Of a stretch of 64,000 bases of DNA, positions 1 through 9,140 are shown piece by piece; position 1 is the stretch's first letter, and each line of letters starts with the position of its first letter. The notes below the pieces were generated by a model that was not told where the DNA came from, ran no database searches, and saw only the letters and a program-made list of their open reading frames with translations. Origin of the DNA: Fulvia fulva (lineage: Eukaryota; Ascomycota; Dothideomycetes; Mycosphaerellales; Mycosphaerellaceae); the NCBI RefSeq assembly GCF_020509005.1, contig NC_063020.1:682001-746000 (forward strand). The letters are read 5' to 3'. Position numbers and translations under genes: made by a program.

Positions 1-1043
1 AGGAGGCCGCGCATAGCGAGGATTGTGCGGAAGACGTAGAAGAGGGGACGTAGGTGCGGAGTGAGGGCGAGGTACCGGGTTGTGATTTCCTGTTGGCGCG
101 AAGTGGCGGGGGAGGCTACGATTTGAATGTCGATGCCGGACTCGCGGTGTTGGCAGTTTATGATCGGGAATCGACCCATTTTGCGTAGAGTTGTAAGGAC
201 GTATTTGTCACTTCGTCTTAATCTCGTAAAGAGAAATTCCATTCGATTGCCCATGCGCAGGGGCATCGCTTCACGGTCGGTGGTGTCGAAGACGCGGACG
301 TCTATGTCGGATAGAGGTGCGGCAAGGCCTGTCTTCTCTGAGCCGAAGATCTCAAAACCAGTCTTACCCGGCTCGTCGTCAAGTAGCGTCGTGGTGATGA
401 AGTCTTTGAGCTCCTCTGCGATGGCGCGTCTAGCGGCGCTTTCCTCGAAAGTAGGAGTCATATACTGTTCAAAACGCCTGAGCTCCTCGGACAGCAGGTG
501 CCCAGTACCCTTCAATCTGCCCTTCTCCGCGTCTGTCAAAGCCCACGGGATCGGCATTTTGCGCATTTTGCTCTGATGCGGCAGAATCACGAGCGGAACG
601 TAGTCGAAGCTCTTCCTTAGGATATCCTTCTGTTCTTCACTCAGGCCAAGCAACTTCTTGCGTCCCTCTTGTGTGCGTAATGATGCCCTCCGATCCCTCA
701 GCCTGGCAATGAACGGTTGCCAATCATCGTTGGATGTAACAAGGGCCCTTGGTCCTGTGACTCTCCCGACATATCTTTCTTCGAGCACGCCCTCCTCTTG
801 CTCGCGCGTCAACTCTTTGTCGATCCATCCGAGAGCATCGTCAGGGGTATTGGCGAGTATTTTATTGAAACTCCTGCCCTTTTTTCCATTATGCGAGTTC
901 CTAGCCACCTGGGACGGCACCGTCTCTTCGTCCTGGCGCCGTTTCGAGGTTGTTGCAAAGGTCGAGCGCAGTGCGTTAGCCGGGCTGTAGGCATTGAGGG
1001 CGCCGCATGCGGAGCGTCTTGCTGCTCTGCCGCATGATTGCAT
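1..1043 (-). CDS. Nucleotidyltransferase, probable mitochondrial non-canonical poly(A) polymerase (3' end outside window)
   Basis: From an ATG at 1043 the minus strand reads 347 codons without a stop to the window edge, so the C-terminal part is missing. The polymerase-beta-type nucleotidyltransferase signature is visible: GSEKTGL near residue 231, SDIDVRV near 244 (the two metal-binding Asp residues) and GIDIQIV near 302 (third acidic residue). This pattern belongs to the Cid1/Trf4 group of non-canonical poly(A) polymerases and terminal uridylyltransferases. The first 40 residues are rich in Arg, Ser and Ala with almost no acidic residues, which looks like a mitochondrial presequence; hence the inferred mitochondrial RNA tailing role. 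The PAP-associated domain that would confirm the subfamily lies outside the window. No intron is needed in the visible part. Confidence 0.75.
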   Translation of the reverse strand, partial: MQSCGRAARRSACGALNAYSPANALRSTFATTSKRRQDEETVPSQVARNSHNGKKGRSFNKILANTPDDALGWIDKELTREQEEGVLEERYVGRVTGPRALVTSNDDWQPFIARLRDRRASLRTQEGRKKLLGLSEEQKDILRKSFDYVPLVILPHQSKMRKMPIPWALTDAEKGRLKGTGHLLSEELRRFEQYMTPTFEESAARRAIAEELKDFITTTLLDDEPGKTGFEIFGSEKTGLAAPLSDIDVRVFDTTDREAMPLRMGNRMEFLFTRLRRSDKYVLTTLRKMGRFPIINCQHRESGIDIQIVASPATSRQQEITTRYLALTPHLRPLFYVFRTILAMRGL

Positions 1044-1148
1044 GAAGAAGGATTGTGTGAGTCGTGATGATAACATGCAACGCCGAAGTTTGGCGTGAAG
1101 CTCGAAAGACGGGTGACGGAAGTGCCGCCCGCATTGACTTTCCATAGG
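1044..1148. other. Short upstream region
   Basis: About 100 bases between the nucleotidyltransferase start and the Tc1-derived element; it must hold the gene's 5' leader or promoter. No specific site was recognised. Confidence 0.4.
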
Positions 1149-1439
1149 TACAGTCCTGGGCATAGTTATTACAACCCCTGTTCTTCCACCTTTCCTCATT
1201 AGGAAGAATGTATCCACTGCTTGGCGTAGCTCACCACCTGGTGTGTCCTCCATTGTTGGCTATTACTGCCTCGCAGCGTTCTCGCATACTCTTGCATATA
1301 CGTTGTATGTCCTGAGGTGTGAGCTTGGCCCATTCTTGATAGTGAGATTGAAGGTAGCAACACCTTCTGAGATGGACATGGATAGCCGGAAGTGGTTAGC
1401 GTAAATACAGGGGTTGTAAAAACTATGCCCAGGACTGTA
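1149..1439 (-). mobile_element. Tc1/mariner deletion derivative with intact terminal inverted repeats
   Basis: CAGTCCTGGGCATAGTTATT starts at 1151 and its near-perfect inverse ends at 1437: terminal inverted repeats of about 31 bp with a single mismatch. The ends read CAGT...ACTG and are flanked by TA at 1149-1150 and 1438-1439, the target duplication of Tc1/mariner elements. The 287-bp body keeps the last 35 or so codons of a transposase on the minus strand, including LTPQDIQRICKSM, then RCEAVIANNGGHTRW and a stop. That is the usual C-terminus of Tc1-type transposases. The catalytic DDE/D part is gone, so the element could only move with a transposase supplied in trans. Confidence 0.85.
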
Positions 1440-1945
1440 TATACCCGTGGGTCCACGGGCTTCAAGATATCACCAACGACGACGGCAATAGAAGGACCTG
1501 ATACGATCGCGCGGAGTGTACACATATATGACAATTGAACATCCAGCAATAGCTTTTGGGTATCGTACATGACATTCGTAAACAAAGAAACCTGGCACCA
1601 CTCTTCTGTCGTTGTAATGATCGTCTGGTCTCACACGACCACTGTCCTCCACCTCTCTATTCCATACTGGACCCAGCAGAGCGCGAAGCTCACCGCCATC
1701 TTCTGGATAGTAGTGGTGTCCTTCCGCCCTCTTGTCCCGCCGACTCTCGTACCGACGCGTCTCTTCACCGTCACCGCGACTGCTCGCGTGCCTTGTCTCA
1801 ATTCGTCCAGCATCTTGCTCCCAAGTCGACATCTGGCTCGTTGTCTAAGGCATCGCGTTCATTCACGTCCTCGGCGTACCCTCCCATGGCGTGACATCTA
1901 ACATCAGACCGCTGCCATCGTGCCGCTCCCAATCGGTAGTGCGAC

Positions 1946-2167
1946 TTAAAAGATGATCCTTGACTTCCGGTTGCTGCCAGTCTTGCTGTTACTGCTGCCG
2001 AAACTGCTCGTTGAAGACTTCATGCTCGTCGGCGAAGGCTGGTATTGATACTCTCCGTCAACATAGATGGCATTGGAGCAGAATGTTGTTCGCTTGTTGC
2101 GCTGTGTGTATCGTTGTTCGAGCTTGTAGATGTCGTACTTGGCCCGCAACTTGTCGAGCAAGCCCAT
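1946..2167 (-). CDS. Small hypothetical protein
   Basis: ORF of 73 codons starting MGLLDKLRAKYDIYKLEQRY, with a charged, probably helical N-terminal half and a Ser/Thr/Lys-rich tail. Composition and codon use look protein-like rather than random, but I do not recognise the family. I tested joining it to the minus-strand ORF at 1470-1832 through donor GTAACA near 1992 and acceptor TTAG near 1845; the phases do not match, so I keep it as a single exon. It may be a first exon whose continuation I could not find. Confidence 0.35.
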   Translation of the reverse strand: MGLLDKLRAKYDIYKLEQRYTQRNKRTTFCSNAIYVDGEYQYQPSPTSMKSSTSSFGSSNSKTGSNRKSRIIF

Positions 2168-4022
2168 TGTGAGATCGTTTTACTTTGGGAGGGAGCGGAG
2201 TGATTCGGTGGAGGGATTGCCGTCGTCTGTGCCACTGCTTCGGAATCCAATGCCTTCGTCAAACTGTGGAATCGAAGGATAACGGTGTTGGACTCGTCGG
2301 GACCGTCCAGGTTCTCGCCAGCGAAGAATGATTGATGAGCGTGGGAGCCTGCCACGAACGGGCCGGAAGGATGGAATGAAGCAATTTGTCGTGTGTATCA
2401 GGCGAATCAGTGACTGTATGCTTCCGGTAAAGATCGTACAAGGTTCGATGACCGTTGTTGACGTTCAGAGTGCTTAATGTGCGTGTTTGAAGAAGTATAT
2501 TGTCCTACTGTCAATTGGTATAAGTCCTGTCGTGCCAATGAACCTCAGTAGATGGGAAGAAAGAGAGCTCACGAGGAGGGGAGGAAGCAGTGGATCATAT
2601 CGTTGACCGCCCGTCACGACGCGGACTTCGTGGCCCCGACATGGGTGGGTGTTTGAATGCTGCAAGAGCCATGTGGTCTTTGCTCACGCGCTTGAGAAAC
2701 CTGGGAAACCTTGCCGGTACTAACCTAATCTCAGTTGGTTGGCGGATCCCGACTCCATATGCACGCAATCAAGCGTTTCGTTTGATGTTGTGAAGCCTTG
2801 ACGAGGCGGTCTATCGTAGCACCTAGCGATTGTGCGACTTCAGACTCATCCAGCAGACCATAGAGGCAGCAGTGCTTGATCCGCAACATCTCAGGAGTGT
2901 GTGTTGTCGGAAGGACTTCGAGAGAGAAAGAGCAAGCGACCCCCATACTGTAAGCTCGAGCCGAGCTCGCGTGGGCAAGCTGTGGGTCGGACAGCTAGAC
3001 TTTTTGAGGAAGGCGAAGTGGGCAAGGGATGTGGGATTTTGCCGACGACATGCGTTGCGTCCTCAACATGATTCTTCTTGTAGAGGGTGTCGCATGGGTT
3101 TGCTGTGCCACATAGATGCCAGAGACCTGATTCTTGGCACAGAGGTGTTGTGGCAGGCGGGATCTGGCCATCAGGCTCTTGAACCTGCTGAGGCACGATG
3201 CTATGTGCGGAAGACTTGGAAGTAGAGCATGCCTCATTGGAGGCCAGATTTGAAATGCTCATGGTCTCGAGGAGAAGTCAGATGCGAGGACTGTGTGTCT
3301 GATCTGCGATCTGAAACCTCGATAGATTTCTGTGACAGCTGACTGGGATATACTACCCAAAATGCAGATGGATGACCTCAGCTGTTGCTGTAAACAGAGC
3401 CAGAAGGCGAACCTCGCCTCATTCAAGAAGTTCCGCAACGTTAATGAAGAGGCGAGACCAACCCACACGAGGGGCCTGCGATCTGGCGAGATCGGGGATG
3501 ACTGCATTTTAAGAAAGAGCCAGCAGATGTTTTCAGTTCACTTACAGTAAGAGCTTGGAAGACTGGTGCACACGTGCATACTCCGGATAAGTTGGCGAAG
3601 CTCGAGCAGTTGCTTACCCTGAAGACCGCATGCCCGATACTGGGAGAAGACCGCTTGGGACAGCACGCTGCACGAGGACGGCCTGCGCTTCGGCCAGGAC
3701 GATAAGCATCAGCAAGTGACCACACTCTCTGCACATGGCATGTGACGACCACTCGGTGTTGCACCGCGCCGCGTAGGCAACGCCTTCGTCGGAAAAGCCT
3801 GGACGAGCGGCACCCATCCTCTTCCGGAGCACCCCTTCTCCCACCAGCGCAACGGCTCAGCACGGCTTTGCGCTTACAGAAGGCCCTCCACACGTGCGAA
3901 TATGAGAGGATATATTCCCTTCAGAATTCACATCAGCTGACCTCATGGGGAGAACCTTACAAGCGTGAACGTGAAGAGACTTTACAAGCGGGCCTGAATG
4001 GGAACCTTTATCAAGCGACTTC
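2168..4022. other. Region without a supported gene
   Basis: Several overlapping ORFs of 60-150 codons exist on both strands, but none shows a recognisable domain, a consistent splice model or protein-like composition. No RNA gene or clear repeat was seen. Confidence 0.5.
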
Positions 4023-4463
4023 ATGGTAACACCTTACAAGAGTTCGAGCCATGTTGTCCGCCCTGTGACCCTTCGGATTGTCATCTCTTTTTTTGCTGGG
4101 TTTGTGGTGGTGGGGATGGTTGGGGTTGTGGTGCGATATATGTTGTGGGAGCATCTCTGGGAGGTTTCAATGGTTGGTATCAAGGCCATTGTTCTTTTAC
4201 TTTTGTCGATTTTATGGCTCTGGAGCGTTTTGATGGGTTGTGCCAGCACTGGTAACATATCTCATAGGCTCCGACAAAACACATGGGGTTCATACCTGCT
4301 TTTTGTGATATTCATGCTGACGAGCATTTCGATGCGGTATCTAGTATGTCCAAAATACCTTGCAGGTTTAAACGATAGCAATAGAGTTTATTTTTCTTCG
4401 CCTGTGTTACGCTTGTGGCGATGGACTTTTTGGATGTGTCGCGCGAGCACTTGTGATACCTGA
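4023..4463 (+). CDS. Possible small membrane protein
   Basis: Uninterrupted ORF of 146 codons with three strongly hydrophobic stretches: residues about 15-44, 50-75 and 90-108. It lies about 125 bases upstream of the F-box gene on the same strand. The sequence is rich in T and G, and such composition alone can produce hydrophobic ORFs, so this may be chance. No family was recognised. Confidence 0.25.
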   Translation: MVTPYKSSSHVVRPVTLRIVISFFAGFVVVGMVGVVVRYMLWEHLWEVSMVGIKAIVLLLLSILWLWSVLMGCASTGNISHRLRQNTWGSYLLFVIFMLTSISMRYLVCPKYLAGLNDSNRVYFSSPVLRLWRWTFWMCRASTCDT

Positions 4464-4590
4464 TGTATAAAAAGCTTTGCGGGTAGGTGCGGGCTTCACT
4501 ATCACTTTTTCCCTTTTCTTTTGACAAAAGTTCGCAAACAACATCTTTTTCCACCACGCGCGCCCTTTTTCGCGCCTTAACCCCAGCGCG

Positions 4591-5231
4591 ATGGCCACAG
4601 CTGCAGCGCACAAAGTGCAGGGCATCACAGAGCTGCTGGAGATGGTGCTCTACGAACTGCCACCAATTGACATCCTGGTGTATCAACGCGTCTGCCAGCG
4701 CTGGAAGGATATTATCACCCATGGAGAGAAGTTCCAGCAGGCTCTCTTCTTCAAGCCTGCCACCAACGGGACACTCAAGCCACGCAAAGAGCGTGCGTGC
4801 AAGCTGTGCGCAGCAGAGCTGGAGGAAATGCTGACGCTGAATCAGGAACTTTCAGAGAGTTGGCCTCTAGTGTGGAGGCTACCTGGGCGGACGCCTCTAA
4901 GCCACAGCGCATCTTCCTCAACCCGATGCTTGCGGAATTGATCGACGCTGTAAAGAATGGACGCGACAAGAAGGTGAGCGCAGCACCCGAGGAACTCGCT
5001 ATTAGCATTCGCGTTTCTCCGCTGACATGGCCGATTTAGTGGACCTCCCAGAATGCTTCTTGGAGACGCATGCTTCTAACGCGACCGTCGAGCGACGAGA
5101 CCTGTGTGATGGCTACTGATTTGGACTTGTTCAAGGCACTGATCAATATTCACGCGGTGGCAATGCACCGCCCAGTGATATTTCGAACATTCAAGATTTC
5201 GCGTAGCATCACATCGAGCCTATTTTCGTGA
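4591..5231 (+). CDS. F-box domain protein
   Basis: Spliced model: exons 4591-4792, 4846-4973 and 5040-5231, giving 173 aa. Intron 1 runs GTGCGT to AATCAG with branch GCTGACG; intron 2 runs GTGAGC to TTTAG with branch GCTGAC. Both keep frame. Residues about 12-50 form an F-box (ELLEMVLYELPPIDILVYQR, then RVCQRWKDII), which would bind Skp1 and recruit a target to an SCF ubiquitin ligase. The second half carries the family landmarks seen in the paralogues at 32 and 33 kb: FLNPML and NASWRRMLLTRP. The paralogues have one intron, this gene has two. The target cannot be read from the sequence. Confidence 0.75.
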
Positions 5232-5978
5232 AGAAGAAGCCGCTGGGTATGAGCATCCTTCACAACAATCACCAACTCGAAAAGCTGCTCTGTAGGAGAT
5301 GAAGCATCAAGGACAACGACATGATTACGGACCTTTGGAGCAGGTGAAGACGGTACACAAGACAGCGAGCCTCCACAGCTACACAGTTCGGTCGCGGGTG
5401 TATGCATGAGGTAAACATATCCGCGCAGTATCGGCAGCGGAGCGGCGTTTGAACAAGATCCCTGCAAGTGCTAGACCGTGTATGTACAACAAGCCGAAAG
5501 CTTGACAAAAGTCAAGCAATACCTGTGAACTTGGCATGTTCGTCACAAAGACTTCACATCATCATCAATACCATACTGCCTCCTGTCACTTGCACGTCGA
5601 CCTCTCTGGCAGCGCAAGATGTATAACACACTGGACATCTAGGAGAGGGAGAGATTCCAGACTGCCCCACTGCCCTCCATCATTCCACATGGCGGGTGTA
5701 GCGGATCGGGCATCGGCAGAGCGGTATCTGGCGTATGCTCTTGCCCGTCGATCTTGCCTGCTAGCAGTATGCGCAAGACCGACTGGCTGCAGTGTCTGCA
5801 AGAACGCCTACTGACGACAGTTGCCGTCCCATCGCGCTGCGTAACCAGTGGAGCGATATGCTTGACACGGCGACTGAACTCCTGGCAAAAGATTTCTCAC
5901 TATCGTCACGCTCTTGACTGCTTCATTTACATTCTTTCGTTCGAATATTGATCAGGGACAGCGCCTGGCGACACTGAA
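5232..5978. other. Intergenic region
   Basis: No ORF with recognisable content. It should contain the 3' end of the F-box transcript and the promoter of the sugar porter; no individual site could be assigned. Confidence 0.5.
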
Positions 5979-7604
5979 ATGCCGAGCTTTCGAGGAGCGC
6001 GGTTAAGATACGCCCTGGCGTTCACTGGCGCAGCAGCATGGGTGAGCACGATGAGGCAATACATCCAGATATTCTACAACACTGACCATCCAAACGATCT
6101 TGCAAGGCTACGACCAAGGTGTGATGAACGGCCTCCTCACCTTACCGACCTTCTACAACCAGTTCCCCTCCATTAACACCTCAACCCCCGAACTCGACAG
6201 CAAGAACGCCACACTCCAAGGCACAGCAGTCGCTCTCTACGAAGTGGGCGCAGCATTCGGCGCTTTAGCCTGCTTCTTCCTCGGAGATCGCTTTGGGCGA
6301 AAATGGACGACGTCCGGTGGTGCTGCTGTCGTTTTAATTGGTGTTATCTTGCAAACGACCAGCTTCCAGCTTGCTCAGCTTATCGTGGCGAGGATTGTCA
6401 CGGGCTTGGGAGTGGGCAGCTTTACGGCTAATATACCGACGTGGGTTGGTGAAAGCTCTGACGCGCATCAGAGAGGGGGTTTGATTATGATCGAAGGAAG
6501 TGCGGCGATATTTGGTGTTATGTTCGTGGGTTGGCTTGAATTTGGGTTCTACTTCATCAGGCAGAATGAGGTGGCGTGGCGATTCGTAAGTCTCCCATGT
6601 ACGCAATGGCAATCCATGCTAACAGCCACCAGCCTATCGCATTCCAAGCCATCTTGCCCATAATAGTCATGATAATGGTCCCCATGCTCGAAGAATCCCC
6701 TCGCTGGCTCGTCTCCAAAGACCGCCACCAAGAAGCCGCCCAAGTCCTTAGCAAACTCGAAGACGCACCCGCCGACTCCCCAGCCGTCACCTCCCGGCTC
6801 CAAAGTATCAGAGCCTCCATCGAGCTCGACGGTCAAGGCCACTCCTCCCACCCCTTCGCCCGCACCCCCAACCGCCACCTCAACCGCACCCTCATCGCCA
6901 TCGCCGTCAACATCCTCGCTCAAATGTCCGGCGTGAACGTCATAACCTTCTACTCGAACACTATCTTTCAACGCGATCTGGGATACAGCCCCGTTCTGTC
7001 TCGGATTATCACAAGCTGTATGCAAACGTGGCAGTTCCTGATGGCCACCCTCGCAGTCTTCTTGATCGACCGCTTTGGAAGGAGGAAATTGCTCATCACC
7101 GGCGCATTTCTCATGTGCGTCGCCAACGCCGGCTTGACAGGTCTCCGATCCCACGCCGATAACGCGACAGCAGCAGGATGCTCCCTGATCTTCTACTTCC
7201 TCGCGCTCGCCGCCTTCCCCATCGGTCTCTTCCTGATCCCCTTCATGTACAGCTCCGAGATCGCACCACTTCGGATCCGGTCACAGGTCACGGCGATGAG
7301 CGGGTTCAGTAATTGGATGTTCAACTTCTTAGTTGCGGAGGTTACCCCAGTGGCGTTTGAGAGTATTCAGTGGAAGTACTATTTGGTGTACGTTTGCACG
7401 AATCTGGTGTCGGTTGTGACGTTCTACCTGTTTTTGCCCGAAACGATGGATAGAACGTTGGAGGATGTTGACGCGTTCTTTTTGGGGTCGAGGAATATGT
7501 TGCAGCCGGTGAAAATTGCGAAGTCGATGCCGGCGGGTGTGGCTGGGGAGTGGGATCTGAGGGAGAAAGTTGCGGAGGAAGATGAGAAGGTGGAGAAGTC
7601 TTAG
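5979..7604 (+). CDS. MFS sugar porter (hexose-type transporter)
   Basis: Twelve-helix sugar porter of roughly 500 aa. Landmarks in order: GYDQGVMNGLL in helix 1, DRFGRKW in the loop after helix 2, EESPRWLVSKDR before the central loop, DRFGRRKL in the second half and PETMDRTLEDVDAFF at the end, all diagnostic for this family. An intron at 6586-6632 (GTAAGT, branch GCTAAC, acceptor CACCAG) joins AWRF to PIAFQ. The first exon, from ATG 5979 (MPSFRGARLRYALAFTGAAA), ends at a clear donor, GTGAGC at 6042. No AG acceptor upstream of the GYDQG codons keeps the frame, so the first junction is unresolved and may hide an indel. The substrate is not determinable. Confidence 0.8.
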
Positions 7605-8306
7605 TCTACATGGAGAAGAACGCAACGTGAACGTTGTCTGGCGAGAGTCCACTGTGATTGTACTGACGAAGCTATTAGACCGCCGTCGTCTCAGCTCTTG
7701 CGCCATCTTTCGTGATAAGGAACCTGGCTGGCGCAGGTTTCCAGTCCGCAGCGGGTCCCTTTTACTCGAATCTGGGGCGGAAATGGGAGCTGTACCTCCT
7801 GGGTCTATTGACTCTACCTTTTGCGTGCCTTATCACTGGGACGCTGTACTACGGACCTTGGCTGCGGACTCATAGCATGATTGTACGAAGCATACAGTGA
7901 ATGTAGAAATGCTACAGAATTGTTCGCGTGTTTGTAATCTTCCTTAGCTTATCATCCAATACACAAACTTGGAAGCCGTGGTCGGCAGGTATAAGTGAGT
8001 CTACGATGTGGTGGACCTCAATGGCGACAGAGATAGGGCGGCGAAACGGTAGACAGGCTATGAAACTGGTGATACCGGGCTCGCAGTTCGCTCTGTGTAC
8101 GCTGAAATTGGCATGCGCGACTTGATGCTGAGCTTGCTTCTCTGTGATATTGGATGCAAGATCGTGGCGGAGAAGCATCTGTCCGGTGCTTCGCCTATGG
8201 GTCAAGGTCGCTTGCTTTACAGTTCATAGCAGGAACACTTCAAGCTCCCGCACCGCAGAGGTGAGCAGTCTAGTAGCTCCAGAAGACGAGTTCCTCATCT
8301 TGTTCC
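7605..8306. other. Intergenic region
   Basis: No supported gene. ORFs of about 60-100 codons on both strands lack recognisable content. The 12-mer TTCCTCATCTTG is repeated in tandem with period 15 at 8291-8317. Confidence 0.4.
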
Positions 8307-8873
8307 TCATCTTGTTCCCTTGCAATCCGTATTACCTCCGTGGTGAGTGTGTTTATCTTGTCCCAATGCTGTCGATGATCGTTTCCACCCTCCAATAGCA
8401 GAAGCCAGTGGCTTACGCACTTGACCCTCGATGCGGTTGTGTGTAAGTGACTCCTCGTAGATGCGGTTTCTCATCTCTGCGGGGAGATTACGGAACCTGA
8501 AGACTCGTGACGGCGATGTGCCGGATTCTGTTGAGTCGGCCATGTGGGAGTGGAGTGCGGTCTTCTGTGGGGGAAGAGTTAGTGATGCGCCTGCACTGGC
8601 TCTTTTCGGGTCGGCCAGTTTGGAGCGAGGTGAGGTCTTTGGTGGAGGAAGTGATGGTGATGCACCTGCGCTGGCTTCCTTTGAGTCGGCCAGATTGGCA
8701 AAGAGTGAGGTTTTCGGAGGTATGCTCGCCGGTGTCGTGGTCGGCGCTGTCAATGTGGTATTCACTTGTCTTCTGCTGCAGCCGATGAGAAGTCTTTGTT
8801 CAAGGGTCGTCAGATGTGAGTCGAACGGTGAAGTATAATCAAGAAAGATGGACCTGAAACGTGATCCCTGCAA
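8307..8873 (-). CDS. 2EXR/F-box-like domain protein, gene model uncertain
   Basis: The minus-strand frame contains RFRNLPAEMRNRIYEESL, the opening of the 2EXR/F-box-like domain common in filamentous fungi. A good donor, GTAAGC at 8416, follows shortly after, so the C-terminal part would be in a later exon I could not place. Upstream of the domain the frame encodes three imperfect copies of a 20-25 residue unit with the core LADSKEASAGAS and LPPPKTS (about 8530-8720). No ATG opens the frame at 8873. The first in-frame ATG is at 8543, inside the last repeat copy, so the true protein may start there or the locus may be a relic. Confidence 0.4.
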   Translation of the reverse strand: MQGSRFRSIFLDYTSPFDSHLTTLEQRLLIGCSRRQVNTTLTAPTTTPASIPPKTSLFANLADSKEASAGASPSLPPPKTSPRSKLADPKRASAGASLTLPPQKTALHSHMADSTESGTSPSRVFRFRNLPAEMRNRIYEESLTHNRIEGQVRKPLASAIGGWKRSSTALGQDKHTHHGGNTDCKGTR

Positions 8874-9140
8874 TTCAGCACATGCACCTTCCCACCACAG
8901 ACCGCACTCCGCTCACTGCCACATGAACGGCCGAGAGAGCCAAGTATCATCCATTCTACGCGCGAGCTCTTCGCTCTACGCGTCCACTAACCATGGTATC
9001 TATTCAGTAAGGTCATACTCCGCGTCAATGCCATCCCGTCCCTCACCTAAACGCCTCGCTAAAGCACAACCCATCCACTATCCAGTCCAGTCTCCCTCTG
9101 CAGCTGTGCAGCGTGATCACAAAGTAGAAGATCGTCCCCA

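Noticed and set aside
1470..1832. Minus-strand 120-codon ORF as second exon of the small gene at 1946-2167
   Set aside because: The only plausible donor (1992) and acceptor (1845) leave incompatible phases and lead to a stop; the ORF has no recognisable content.
2891..3893. Overlapping ORFs of 80-150 codons on both strands
   Set aside because: No motif, no splice model and low-complexity Arg/Ser-rich composition; treated as chance ORFs.
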